Assembly: GCA_963735055.1 (NCBI GenBank)
Contig: CAVTJN010000004.1
Location: 1 to 64,000, forward strand
DNA length: 64,000 nucleotides
Direction of reading: 5' to 3'
From: JBBITI01 sp963735055
GTDB lineage: Bacteria; Chloroflexota; Dehalococcoidia; Dehalococcoidales; UBA2162
The notes beneath the pieces were generated by a model. That model ran no database searches and had not been told where the DNA came from. It saw only the letters and a program-made list of their open reading frames with translations. Positions 18,024 through 27,113 of this stretch are shown here, in pieces. The first letter of the stretch is position 1, and every line of letters begins with the position of its first letter. The translations under genes were made by a program, and so were the position numbers.

Positions 18024-19325
18024 TTGGCTTTGCAGTCGTTTGATATGAGCGAGCCTCAAGCGCAGCGTTACCTGCGACTTATTCCAAAGACGGTCAGATA
18101 CCTCAAGAAGAACGGCTTACGCCGGACCGTGTCCAGGGTTCGCAGCGAATTGAATAAGAACGCCAGGTTCTATCCTGCCTTGACTCCGGCAAGAACGGCC
18201 GGCGAAGTCAAGAGAGTGTCATTTCTAGTCGGCTGTCTTGAAGGGGAATCCAAGAGGTACAGAGTCTATAACGTTGTTGAGGGCCTGCGACAGAAAGGGA
18301 TCGATTCTTTTGTCTTCCATGAAACGAACTTGGGCCAACTGGAACAGGCTCTGTCCTCGGACATTCTCACAGTGTTCAGGGCCGGAATGTCGGAAACTGT
18401 GGGTTTTGTTATCGAGAATTTCAAACAGAATGGGATCCCCGTCGTTTACGATGTGGACGATCTCATCTTCGAACCCAATTCGATAGGCTTTTTCGATGGA
18501 ATTAGGGACTGTGGGGACGAACAGAGAGGTGAGTATCTAAGCGGGATCAAGCGACTGCGAGAGGTTCTTGACAGGTGCGATTTCGCAACCTGCCCCACAG
18601 AATACTTGGCGAACAGGATACAATCGACGAACAAGAAAGCGTTTGTCGTCCCGAATACGGTTGATAGAGCCCAGTACGAATTGGCCGAACGGCTATTGAG
18701 AAATCGCAAGAGCAGAGACGGGCGAGTTCGAATCGGCTATTTCAGCGGCACGAAGACGCATGACGCCGACTTCTTAGAAGCAGCGGATGCGTTATCGCAA
18801 GTACTGCTTCAGTATGGGAATACGGACTTCCACGTCGTAGGTCCGTTGGATCTCCCCAAAGAAGTCAGTAGATTTGGCAATCGAATCATCAGAAAGCAAT
18901 TCATGCCTTACTTAGCCATGCTTGAGCATCTATCAACCATGGACATCAATATCGCGCCGCTGGAGCAGAACAATCCTTACACCGAGGGGAAAAGTGAGCT
19001 GAAGATTTTTGAAGCGGGCATAGTGGCGGTGCCCACGGTAGCGTCCAGAGTAGACAGCTACGCAAGGTGCATTTCAGATGGCAGGAACGGCTTCCTGGCA
19101 GGTTCGAAGAAGGAGTGGTTGGATAAGTTGTCTTTGCTCGTCGAAGACGAGGAAATCAGATTGAAGATGGGCGTCAATGCAAGGACAGACTTCACGAATA
19201 CCTTTTATGTTGGAAACGCAATTGAAGGCATCGTCAAAGTTTACGATCAAATCGTACGGACCCATCGCGAGAGAAGTGCCGTTCGAACGATGCAGACACC
19301 GTATCGAGGGGCAGGAGGATCATGA
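18024..19325 (+). CDS. GT4-like glycosyltransferase, paralogue of module 3 of the preceding gene
   Basis: A protein of 433 residues, clearly homologous over its whole length to residues about 610-1015 of the upstream protein: both start with TVRYLKK and TVSR, share YDVDDLIFE, DRCDFATC, IGYFSGT and DINIAPLE, and end in a similar VYEEIV/VYDQIV helix. It is a stand-alone copy of that glycosyltransferase module. The donor site is the acidic GKSELKIFE region. TTG 18024 has GGGGAG 5 nt upstream, and ATG 18045 is an alternative. It overlaps the next gene by 4 nt. Sugar specificity is unknown, but module 3 and this enzyme probably add similar sugars. Confidence 0.85.
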   Translation: MALQSFDMSEPQAQRYLRLIPKTVRYLKKNGLRRTVSRVRSELNKNARFYPALTPARTAGEVKRVSFLVGCLEGESKRYRVYNVVEGLRQKGIDSFVFHETNLGQLEQALSSDILTVFRAGMSETVGFVIENFKQNGIPVVYDVDDLIFEPNSIGFFDGIRDCGDEQRGEYLSGIKRLREVLDRCDFATCPTEYLANRIQSTNKKAFVVPNTVDRAQYELAERLLRNRKSRDGRVRIGYFSGTKTHDADFLEAADALSQVLLQYGNTDFHVVGPLDLPKEVSRFGNRIIRKQFMPYLAMLEHLSTMDINIAPLEQNNPYTEGKSELKIFEAGIVAVPTVASRVDSYARCISDGRNGFLAGSKKEWLDKLSLLVEDEEIRLKMGVNARTDFTNTFYVGNAIEGIVKVYDQIVRTHRERSAVRTMQTPYRGAGGS

Positions 19326-20300
19326 GAATTCTGGTAACAGGGGGGGCAGGGTACGTAGGAAGCATCGTATCCGAAGAGCTTGCCAAGTCAAGGTCATGGT
19401 CCCATAGTTCTCGATAATCTGCAGCAGGGCCATCGCGCTGCCGTGCTTCCAGAAGTGGACTTCGTTTTCGGAGACTGCGGTGACGCGTCTGATGTGGAAG
19501 GAGTCTTCAGCCGGAACCGGATCGACGCCGTCATGCACATGGCCGCGGAGACTGTCATCGAGGCCTCGATGACCGACCCAGCCCGTTATTTTCGAAACAA
19601 CATTGTAGGCGGATTGAACCTCCTGGAGGCGATGCTCAGACACGGTGTCAGGAAACTGGTGTTCTCGTCCAGTGCTGCCACCTATGGCGAGCCGGTGAGG
19701 GCCCCTATCGAAGAGGCCGACCAGCAGACCCCGGTCAATTCCTACGGCGAGACGAAACTCATGTTCGAAAGAATACTGGCCTGGTACGGGAAGGCGTACG
19801 GACTGAAGCATGTCTCCTTCCGCTATTTCAATGCTGCGGGAGCCAGCGCACGGCTGGGCGAAGACCACCGGCCAGAGACGCACCTGATCCCGAACGTTCT
19901 CAAGGCTGCGCGCGCCGGGACGCCGGTCCGCGTCTTCGGTACCGGCTACGGCACGCGTGACGGAAGCTGCATTCGGGACTATGTCCACGTCACCGATATC
20001 GCCCAGGCCCACATCCGGGCACTGGAGAAGCTCGATGAACTCGGCGGGAGGGTCTACAACCTCGGCAGCGGCGACGGTTATTCAGTGCTCGAGGTGATCG
20101 CCGCTGCGGGTAAGATTTGCGGGAAGCCGGTACGAACCGATCTCTCCCCCCCCCGCCCAGGTGACCCCGCGGTGCTCGTCGCCAGTTCCAACCGCGCCAG
20201 GACCGAACTCGGCTGGAAGCCACGATACCCGGAGATTGAGGCCATCATCGAGAGCGCCTGGAAGTGGATGCAGGCGAACCCGGAGGGCTATGCATCATAG
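19322..20300 (+). CDS. galE: UDP-glucose 4-epimerase, frameshifted near the N terminus
   Basis: The ATG at 19322 (ATGA overlap with the previous gene) opens RILVTGGAGYVGSIVSEELA, the expected Rossmann start, but this frame stops after about 32 codons. The following sequence QGHGPIVLDNLQQGHR continues the family in the +1-shifted frame and runs to 20300. Removing one base near 19388 (the T in AAGTCAAGG) joins them into about 326 residues. Downstream motifs are complete: SSSAATYGEP, YGETK (YxxxK) and FRYFNAAGA. GalE converts UDP-Glc and UDP-Gal for glycan synthesis. An assembly indel is more likely than real inactivation because the rest is well conserved. Confidence 0.82.
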
Positions 20301-21030
20301 CGTGGCGAGAGCCATGATTCTTGCCGCGGGTGAGGGTACGCGGCTCCGTCCACTTACATTCACGGTTCCCAAAGCTATGGTCCCCATCGGTGGCCGGCCT
20401 TTGATCGAACTCACCCTCGGGTGGCTGAAGCGTCACGGTGTGGCTGAAATAGGTATCAACCTGCACTATCTAGGGCAACAGATCGCGGATTTGTTAGGCG
20501 ACGGCAGTCGCTTTGGCTTGAAGATAACCTATTCGCACGAAGAAGAACTCTTGGGAACCGCCGGTGGCACCAAAAAGCTCGAGTCCCTTTTCACCGGACA
20601 CCGGTTCGTGGTGGTGTATGGAGACGTTCTTACCGATCTTGATCTTGGCGACATGGTGAGTTTTCACGTCGGAAATCGAGCACTGGTAACTATTGCCTTG
20701 TCCGCCGTCCCCAATCCGCACGAAAAAGGTATCGTCGAGATCGACAAGATCGGCCGCATCCTCGGCTTCGTGGAGAAGCCGGCGCCAGGTACCGCGAGAG
20801 GCAATCTGGCCAATGGCGGCATTTATGTCGTCGAGTCTGAGGTGCTCGGCTGGATACCGTCATCGGGCTATTCGGATTTCGGATTCGACGTGTTCCCTTC
20901 GATGCTCCGCAAGGGGATGCCCATGTTTGGCTACGTACTGAGGCGTGGGGACTACTTGCTGGATATCGGCAGCCTGGAAAAATACCGTCAGGCCGGCCAG
21001 GATTACGCTGCAGGCAAGGTGAGGGTCTAG
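20290..21030 (+). CDS. NDP-sugar pyrophosphorylase (nucleotidyltransferase)
   Basis: A nucleotidyltransferase of 246 residues. The signature MILAAGEGTRLRPLT followed by VPKAMVPIGGRPLIE is the nucleotide and activating-lysine region. VVVYGDVLTDLDL carries the metal-binding Asp, and GFVEKP and NGGIYVV are later substrate-binding motifs. There is no left-handed beta-helix domain, so it is a monofunctional enzyme. It could be the guanylyl- or cytidylyltransferase that activates heptose 1-phosphate (HddC) or a mannose-1-phosphate guanylyltransferase; the sequence alone does not decide. The start at 20290 overlaps galE by 11 nt. GTG 20302 has better ribosome-site spacing and is also possible. Confidence 0.85.
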   Translation: MHHSVARAMILAAGEGTRLRPLTFTVPKAMVPIGGRPLIELTLGWLKRHGVAEIGINLHYLGQQIADLLGDGSRFGLKITYSHEEELLGTAGGTKKLESLFTGHRFVVVYGDVLTDLDLGDMVSFHVGNRALVTIALSAVPNPHEKGIVEIDKIGRILGFVEKPAPGTARGNLANGGIYVVESEVLGWIPSSGYSDFGFDVFPSMLRKGMPMFGYVLRRGDYLLDIGSLEKYRQAGQDYAAGKVRV

Positions 21031-21173
21031 CACCGGACCGCGGATCGGACAGGCTTCGGACGGCTTTGCCCGAGTCGCCTTAGTTGACGCCAGACAATTG
21101 CCTACCAAGTGACTCAGCGAAGCTCAAGATGCGAGACCGTCACTCGGCCCAAGGGACTTGTGGGGAAATGGAA

Positions 21174-21204
21174 GGGGGCGTCCGGTTACCCGGACGCCCC
21201 CTTT
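21174..21204. terminator. Strong hairpin between convergent genes
   Basis: Arms GGGGGCGTCCGG (21174-21185) and CCGGACGCCCCC (21190-21201), 12 perfect pairs with a 4-nt loop, followed by TTT. It separates the glycan locus (plus strand) from the repeat-protein gene (minus strand) and can serve both. Confidence 0.75.
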
Positions 21205-21229
21205 GATTCAGACTGCCGAGGCAGGCCAA

Positions 21230-22716
21230 TTACCAGCCTTCGATACTCAGGGGGATGTCTCCAATCGACTTTCCAAACCCGGTCATAGAGACGTCCACGC
21301 CCGGGTTGTAGACGCCGTTCCGGTTAGTATCAATGAACCAACTGCCGCCAGCCCGGAAGATTGCCAGCTCCTGAGTCCCGTTGCCGTCCCAGTCGATGGC
21401 CAGCGGAATGTCACCGGCACTCGCCCCGAATGTGCTTGGCGAATTGGTCCAATCAACGCCCGGGTTGTAGACTCCGTTCCGGTTGGTGTCGATAAACCAG
21501 GTGCCGCCGGGACGGAAAATGGCCAGTTCCTGAGTCCCGTTGCCGTCCCAGTCGACGGCCAGCGGAATGTCGCCGGCGCTCGCGCCGAAGGTACTTGGCG
21601 CATTGGTGAAGTCAGCACCAGCGTTATAGGCGCCGTTGCGGTTGGTATCAATAAACCAGGTGCCGCCGGGACGGAAGATGGCCAGTTCCTGAGTCCCGTT
21701 GCCGTCCCAGTCGATCGCCACCGGAACATCTCCGGCTGACTTACCGAGAAGTCCCATCTCCACGTCAACGGTGGGATTATAGACTCCGTTGAGGTTGGTA
21801 TCGATGAACCAGGTACCATTCGAACGGAAGATGGCTAGCTCCTGCCGCCCATCGCCATTCCAGTCTATCGCCAGCGGACGGTCGCCGGCATTGGCGCCGA
21901 ACGTGCTTGGCCCGTTGGTCCAATCAGCGCCCGTGAAAACGGCATCCCGGTCCTTGTCGATGAACCAGGTGCCACCGGGCCGGTATACGGCCAGAGCGCT
22001 TGGGTGACAGTATATTCTACGTGCAGCCGAGGGCTCTTGCCCGCAGCTCCGGGATAGGACCAGCCTGCCCGATACGCGCCTGTCTGGTGGCAGTGGATCT
22101 GCCCTCGTGGTCGTCCCAGAACAGGACCAGATGGTTTCCGGAAACCCAGCCGGCCTGGTTGACTATTTCTTGAACAATCGCCGATATGTCGGGTGACTGA
22201 TATTCAGTGTCCTGAGTCCACGCGGGGATGTTGTCCCATGACACCTGAGCGGTGGTCCTGTCTACTGTTGTCTGGCTCCACCGACATCGGTGCCGCGTCG
22301 AGACTGGTAGTCGGTCAGTGAACTGAAAGCGGCCGCATCCGCTTCCTTGTCACCCACGATTCGTCGTATTGACTGTGGCGGTGGGCGTGTCAAACCATGA
22401 TGTAAAAGTAAGATAGGCCGCCGTTATCGTGGCGTTCGGCGGGATGTTGACGTTGGCGAATCGGGAACCGTTACCCCACCTGTTCAAGGATGCTGTAGCG
22501 TAACCGGCCGCCAGATACTCCTGCGGGTAATCGGCACTCCAAACAGTATTGTTGCAGAAGGACCTGATACCCGTCAGTAGTCGCCCCCACCGCCACGTCG
22601 ATGGCATGCGTTGGAACTGCCATTGGTTGTGGGGCAGCGCCAAGCGCGACCGTGGCGGAACCAAATAACGCCAGCACCATGATCAAAGCCAGTGTCACGA
22701 AAAAGCCTTTTCTCAT
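21230..22716 (-). CDS. Secreted FG-GAP-like repeat protein, frameshifted
   Basis: The ATG at 22716 (ribosome site GAAGGAAG) starts a signal peptide (RKGFFVTLALIMVLALFG, cleavage near ALGA). A region SADYPQEYLAAGYATASLN and NVNIPPNATITAAYLTFTSW, then WDNIPAWTQDTEYQSPDIS and WVSGNHLVLFWDDHEG, looks like a beta-sandwich domain common in secreted Chloroflexota proteins. It is spread over three frames, so at least three indels separate the parts between about 22560 and 22020. The C-terminal 250 residues are in one frame and hold five repeats of 51-53 residues with DWDGNGTQELAIFRPGGTW, an FG-GAP/VCBS-like calcium loop. It is probably a cell-surface or adhesive protein. Frameshifts may be assembly errors. 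Confidence 0.65.
21330..21970 (-). repeat. Five tandem 153-159 bp coding repeats
   Basis: The sequence coding for GTWFIDTNRNG recurs at 21333, 21492, 21651, 21804 and 21960 (spacings 159, 159, 153 and 156 bp). The units encode FG-GAP-like blades, and the first two spacings are nearly identical at the DNA level. Confidence 0.8.
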
Positions 22717-23129
22717 TCGCACTTCCTTCTGTCTCGTTTTCCACGGGACAATATTCAATAGCCGTAGTTTACCAGAGTAGAGAGAATAACTAAACCCAAG
22801 TCCCCCTCAGCTTCATGCCAAATGCGGTTGCCCCCTTGATCAACTTCGATGCCGATGTCTGGTGATCGGCGGGACCCTCGTCCGTCGACCGCGGACGGTA
22901 AAACACTTTGTCTCTTCCGGTCAGTTTCCGGTTCGCTTGAGTCCCCGGGAAACCGGCTGAAACGACCCTTAGTGAAATACCATAGTTCAACATAGTACTA
23001 CCAGTCAACTGTGTCAAGATGAATCCTGTTTACTGATCTTAACAAATGCTCTCGAACCATGGTACCGGTATGGACTTCTTTGATAGCGCCCCGGTGTCCG
23101 CTCCGGACGGGCGCCCGGAGGCCGGGGGT
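22717..23129. other. Divergent intergenic region of two secreted-protein genes
   Basis: About 500 bp lie between the starts of the FG-GAP protein (minus) and the S53 protease (plus). A 75-codon minus-strand frame at 22790-23017 has no family-like sequence. A GC-rich palindromic stretch CTCCGGACGGGCGCCCGGAG lies at 23101-23120, just before the protease promoter. Confidence 0.45.
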
Positions 23130-23158
23130 TTGTTGCGGGCGAACCGGAGATATAGAAT
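23130..23158 (+). promoter_or_regulatory. Promoter of the S53 protease gene
   Basis: TTGTTG (23130-23135), 17-bp spacer, TAGAAT (23153-23158). The predicted leader is about 50 nt and contains AAGGAG before GTG 23216. Confidence 0.55.
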
Positions 23159-23215
23159 ATGGGCTGGATAGGGCGACACCCCGTATGAATAACGGTCACA
23201 CGGAAGGAGAACAAT

Positions 23216-25634
23216 GTGAAGGCATTATTGTCCGGTCTCAGACACAGACACGTCGTGCCGCTGGCAGTGGTCCTGGCGCTACTGGCCGGGTGGGTCTGGG
23301 CGGCGGCCCCAGCCGGCGCGATTGCGCCGGCCACTTCGGCGCCAGGAGCGTCAGCCCTGCCGCCGTCATGGGTGGCGCGTAACCCAATTGCGGTTCTGGG
23401 CCCGGTAGTCAGATCGGCGCTGAGTCCCGACGCGCTCAGTCCTCCGTTTACTCCGGCTCAGATACGCAAAGCTTACGGCATCGACGGCCTTTCCCAGACC
23501 GGCGCCGGGAAGACCATCGCCGTAATCATTGCCTTCCGCAGTGACACCATCCAATCGGACCTGAACACTTTTTGCTACGCAATACGGGTTGCCGCCATTG
23601 ACTCTGACCATCGCCCAACCGGGAGGGGTCCCGCCGGTTAACGCCGGCTGGGCTCAAGAAATGGCTCTTGATGTCGAGTGGGTGCACGCCATCGCTCCAG
23701 GAGCAAACATCCTGGTGGTCCAGGCGCTCAGCAATTCCGGCGATCACCTTCTCCAGGCAATTGACTATGCCAACGCCCACGGGGTGGACGCGGTGACCAT
23801 GAGCTGGGGCGGCGATGAGTACCCCGGGTCGGACAGCCTGGATGACCATTTCAGCCAGCCCGGCGTCAGCTACTTCGCCTCCACCGGGGACGACGGCGCC
23901 GGCGTCTCCTGGCCGGCCGTATCCGCCAAGGTGGTGGCCGTCGGCGGCACTAACTTGACCATCAATAATGACGGAACCCGCAACAACGAGACGGCCTGGA
24001 CTGGTTCCGGAGGCGGCATCAGTGCCTACATAGCTGAGCCGAGCTATCAGTCCAACTACCCAATACCGAATACCAACGGCAAACGTGCCGTCCCCGATGT
24101 CTCGTTCGTGGCCGACCCAAGCACGGGAGTGGCCGTATGCTACAACGGGTCATGGTATCAAGTCGGCGGCACCAGTCTTTCTGCCCCCTGCTGGGCTGCC
24201 CTTTCCGTCCTCGGGGATGACACCGGGGTTTCCTGGGTCTACGCAAAGGCCAGGGCATCGTATGCCACCAGCTATAACGACGTCACCGGCGGCAACAATG
24301 GAGGATACTCGGCGGCGGCCGGCTACGACTTTGTGACTGGACTGGGCAGCCCCAAGGCCAGCGCGATCGCGGCGACGTCAGAAGGCAGGGTGGCCTTCTT
24401 AACTTCGAGCACTGAATTGGGTTCCGACCCCAGCCTGTACTGGGACAACGCTAACAAGCGGCTAGGTGTGGGGAGCATCAGTCCGGAGGCGCCCCTCCAC
24501 GTGCTGTCAACCGTAGCCGGGGCGCCGTTTACGTTGCAGCAGAGTGGCTCGACGCCGCTCACGGCTCTCTATGACAACTGGGGCGCTGGGACGGCGACGT
24601 CGGGGGCCGGCTTCCTAGCCCGGTTTGCCCGGGGGACCAAGGACGCCCCGGCCAATGTCGGCGTGGGCGACCGGCTGGGCTTCAATGTCTTTGGCGGGTT
24701 AGCGGGCGGGGCGTGGCGACACACCGCCGCCATCGAGGCCATGGTAGACACCGGGACGGTCAGCGCCACCTCGTTACCGACCTATCTCAGGTTCCTTACC
24801 ACCCCTGACGGTTCGGTCACCAGAACCGAGGCAATGAGAATATCTGCAAATGGCAACGTGGGTATCGGCACGACGAGTCCGGAGGCTCCCCTCCATGTGC
24901 TGTCAACCGTAGCCGGGGCGCCGTTTACGTTGCAGCAGAGTGGCTCGACGCCGCTCACGGCTCTCTATGACAACTGGGGCGCTGGGACAGCGACGTCGGG
25001 GGCCGGCTTCCTGGCCCGGTTTGCCCGGGGGACCAAGGACGCCCCGGCCAATGTCGCCGTGGGCGACCGGCTGGGCTTCAACGTCTTTGGCGGGTTGGCG
25101 GGAGGGGCCTGGCGACACACCGCCGCCATCGAGGCCATGGTAGACACCGGGACGGTCAGCGCCACCTCGCTGCCGACTTATCTCAGGTTCCTTACCACTC
25201 CTGATGGGTCGGTCACCAGAACCGAGGCAATGAGGATATCTGCCAATGGCAACGTTACCATTTCCGGCAACTTGACGGTCGGCGGGGTGAAGAATTTCGT
25301 CACTCCGGACCCATCTGACTCCACCAAGTCGATCTACTATGCCGCCCTTGAGGGGCCGGAGGCGGGGACCTATGTCCGTGGCAGCGCCGAAGTGGTGGCC
25401 GGCGCGGCGACCATCGAGCTGCCAAGTTACTTTTCTGGTGTTACCGCCGACAAGGGGCTATCGGCGCAGCTCACTCCGGCGGGAAAATGGCTGCAACTCT
25501 ATGTCATCGAGTTGAGCCCAACGCGCATCGTGGTTGGCGAGGCCACGGGACAAAGCGGATCTTTCTACTACCTGATAAACGGCGTCCGCAGGGGATACGA
25601 GGCCTACCAGGTGATACGTGACGCCGCACCGTGA
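23216..25634 (+). CDS. Secreted sedolisin-like (S53) protease with duplicated C-terminal block, one frameshift
   Basis: GTG 23216 (AAGGAG site) starts a signal peptide (VVPLAVVLALLAGWVWAA). The first frame ends at 23641; the sense moves to the next frame at about 23575, where removing one base joins DLNTFC to QYGLPPLTLTIAQPGG. The protease domain has EMALDVEW (Glu and Asp of the S53 catalytic set), VTMSWGGDE, SFVADPSTGVAV and the Ser motif GGTSLSAPCWAAL. It then continues into two near-identical 132-residue blocks (LHVLSTVAGAPFTLQQSGS ... EAMRISANGNV) and a C-terminal domain (IYYAALEGPEAGTYVRGSAE) resembling tail-fibre-like surface proteins. It is probably exported and acts at or outside the cell surface. 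Confidence 0.8.
24480..25262 (+). repeat. 396-bp tandem duplication within the S53 protease gene
   Basis: Copy 1 starts at 24480 and copy 2 at 24876 (AGTCCGGAGGC in both). The offset of 396 bp equals 132 codons, and only scattered, mostly silent differences are visible. The near-identity points to a recent duplication or gene conversion. Confidence 0.85.
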
Positions 25635-25831
25635 AGGGAAACACGGAGACGCTCGTGGGGGTCGGCGCTGACGAAGGGGCGATAAGCCGGACGGATTGTT
25701 AAGCCACAGACCAGGGACATGTTACCCGGTCACCGGGGAGGATCTCCAGCCCGTTTGGCAATCTCACTGAGTGGGTCTCTTGACCATGGAGAGAGGAGAT
25801 GCATCGACGGGTGGGCCAGCTTCCATTGATG

Positions 25832-26098
25832 CTAACCGGCCGCGGCTTCGCTGGGTGACCTTCCAGCGCCGGACCCCGCCGGTTCGTTCTCCATTTTACT
25901 CTTCATGTTCTCCAGTACCCAGAACCAGATGTAGCCATCGGTCAGTGAAACCGCCACCTGAACACATAGCGCCACCACGCCGATGGAGTACCGTCCCGCG
26001 CCAAAGCAGTAGCCGATAAAGGTACCCCAGGGGATGCTTAATGCTCCGATGGCGATGGTGGTTGCTTTCAACAGTCTGTATTTGGTCCGGAGGTTCAT
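25832..26098 (-). CDS. Small two-helix membrane protein of unknown function
   Basis: An 88-residue product starting MNLRTKYRLLKATT, with GGAGGA six nt before the ATG at 26098. Two hydrophobic segments (about residues 13-31 and 36-60) are separated by a short GAGR turn, and the C terminus is a polar, Glu/Ser-rich tail. No family recognised. The good ribosome site and hydrophobic pattern make it likely to be real. It stands alone between the protease gene and a zinc-ribbon gene on the same strand. Confidence 0.55.
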   Translation of the reverse strand: MNLRTKYRLLKATTIAIGALSIPWGTFIGYCFGAGRYSIGVVALCVQVAVSLTDGYIWFWVLENMKSKMENEPAGSGAGRSPSEAAAG

Positions 26099-26181
26099 CT
26101 TCGATCCTCCGTTCGTAGTTCTTCATCTCGCTCCGTCCTGACTTGACAGCCGTTCAGTATCCTTGATCATCTACCTGAAGC

Positions 26182-26367
26182 TCAGGGCGTGGAAGTCGAA
26201 TCCACCTGCGCGGGTGATTTAACCTTGCCGCAGATCTTACAAATATTGGGCTCAGCGTTGCAGTTCCACCAGTGCCCGCCGGTGGGAGACCCGGGACACT
26301 TCCAATCCCCAGAGGCAAGATATTCCTTTTCGGTCACACCGATAGGCTTTCTGGAAGAAGGTGCCAT
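26182..26367 (-). CDS. Small zinc-ribbon-like protein
   Basis: A 61-residue product from ATG 26367 (AAAGGAAA just upstream). The sequence WKCPGSPTGGHWWNCNAEPN followed by ICKICGKVK offers four cysteines and a histidine that could bind one zinc. The GVTEKEYLASGDWKCPGSPTG stretch resembles a small family I have seen in Chloroflexota, but I cannot name it. An in-frame start at 26406 would add 13 residues. Function unknown; similar small ribbons often bind nucleic acid. Confidence 0.55.
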   Translation of the reverse strand: MAPSSRKPIGVTEKEYLASGDWKCPGSPTGGHWWNCNAEPNICKICGKVKSPAQVDSTSTP

Positions 26368-26625
26368 TTTCCTTTGATCCCCCTTCGCAGGACGACCTGC
26401 CGACATGTCCCAAGCCCGCGCCCCGAAAAGCCGCAGCTATAGTCCGCCCAGGAGCCGGGTCGCTGTGAACCAAGCGGCCACCCGCGACGAGGGCCACCTA
26501 GCTCTTCAGGCAACTGAATGCCCCATCGAACCCATAGCCTTCCAAAAACTCCCGAGCGGAGAGTGTTCTCCTTTCGGGGCAAGGAGACAAGGGACCGGAA
26601 TTGAGGGTTAGCCCGTCGGCCGGTG

Positions 26626-26937
26626 TTACCTGGTCGCTCTGACTTTGCTGAAGCAGTCGCTGCAGTACACTGGTCGGTCGCCGCGGGGCTCGAATGGGAC
26701 CTGGGTGTCCTTGCCACATTCAGCACATGTTACCGGGAACATCTGCCGGGTTGACCCGTTGCCGTAACTGCCACTTCCGGTCCCGTTACGATCCGTCTTC
26801 CTGGCCTGGCGGCACGATGGGCAACGCTTAGGCTCGTTGGTAAAGCCTTTGGATGCAAAGAACTCCTGCTCCTGGACAGTGAAGGCGAACGTGGCACCGC
26901 AGTCAGCGCACTGGATGGACTTTTCTTGAAAGCTCAT
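26626..26937 (-). CDS. Double zinc-ribbon protein (CxxC-x17-CxxC family)
   Basis: A 103-residue protein beginning MSFQEKSIQCADCGATFAF. The first ribbon uses CADC and CPSC (the latter in KRCPSCRQARK), and the second uses CAEC and CSDC (VTCAECGKDTQVPF, VYCSDCFSK) in the CxxC-x17-CxxC spacing. A glycine/serine linker joins them. GGGGG precedes the ATG at 26937, and an upstream in-frame start at 27012 has no family-like sequence. Such proteins are common and abundant in Chloroflexota and are thought to bind nucleic acids, but no specific role is established. Confidence 0.8.
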   Translation of the reverse strand: MSFQEKSIQCADCGATFAFTVQEQEFFASKGFTNEPKRCPSCRQARKTDRNGTGSGSYGNGSTRQMFPVTCAECGKDTQVPFEPRGDRPVYCSDCFSKVRATR

Positions 26938-27113
26938 GGATGACCCCCTATCTTGAATAATTTGGCTACTGTTTCGGTCATCCAACACTTGGTTGATCTG
27001 GAGAGGATCCAAAGAAGATTGAAATAACCTAGACTGAACCTAACATAATAATAGCACAAATGCCAGGCATTCGCAAATCTACGGCAGAAGCGGGCTAGTC
27101 CCGATATGCACGG

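Noticed and set aside
22790..23017. 75-codon minus-strand frame upstream of the FG-GAP protein
   Set aside because: No ribosome site or family-like sequence, and it spans the likely promoter region.
24480..25262. CRISPR array
   Set aside because: The repeats are two long coding blocks, not short spaced repeats. No CRISPR-like pattern was seen anywhere in the window.
23216..25634. Prophage tail region
   Set aside because: Only the C-terminal end of the protease resembles tail-fibre proteins. There is no capsid, terminase or integrase gene nearby, and the N terminus is a secreted protease.
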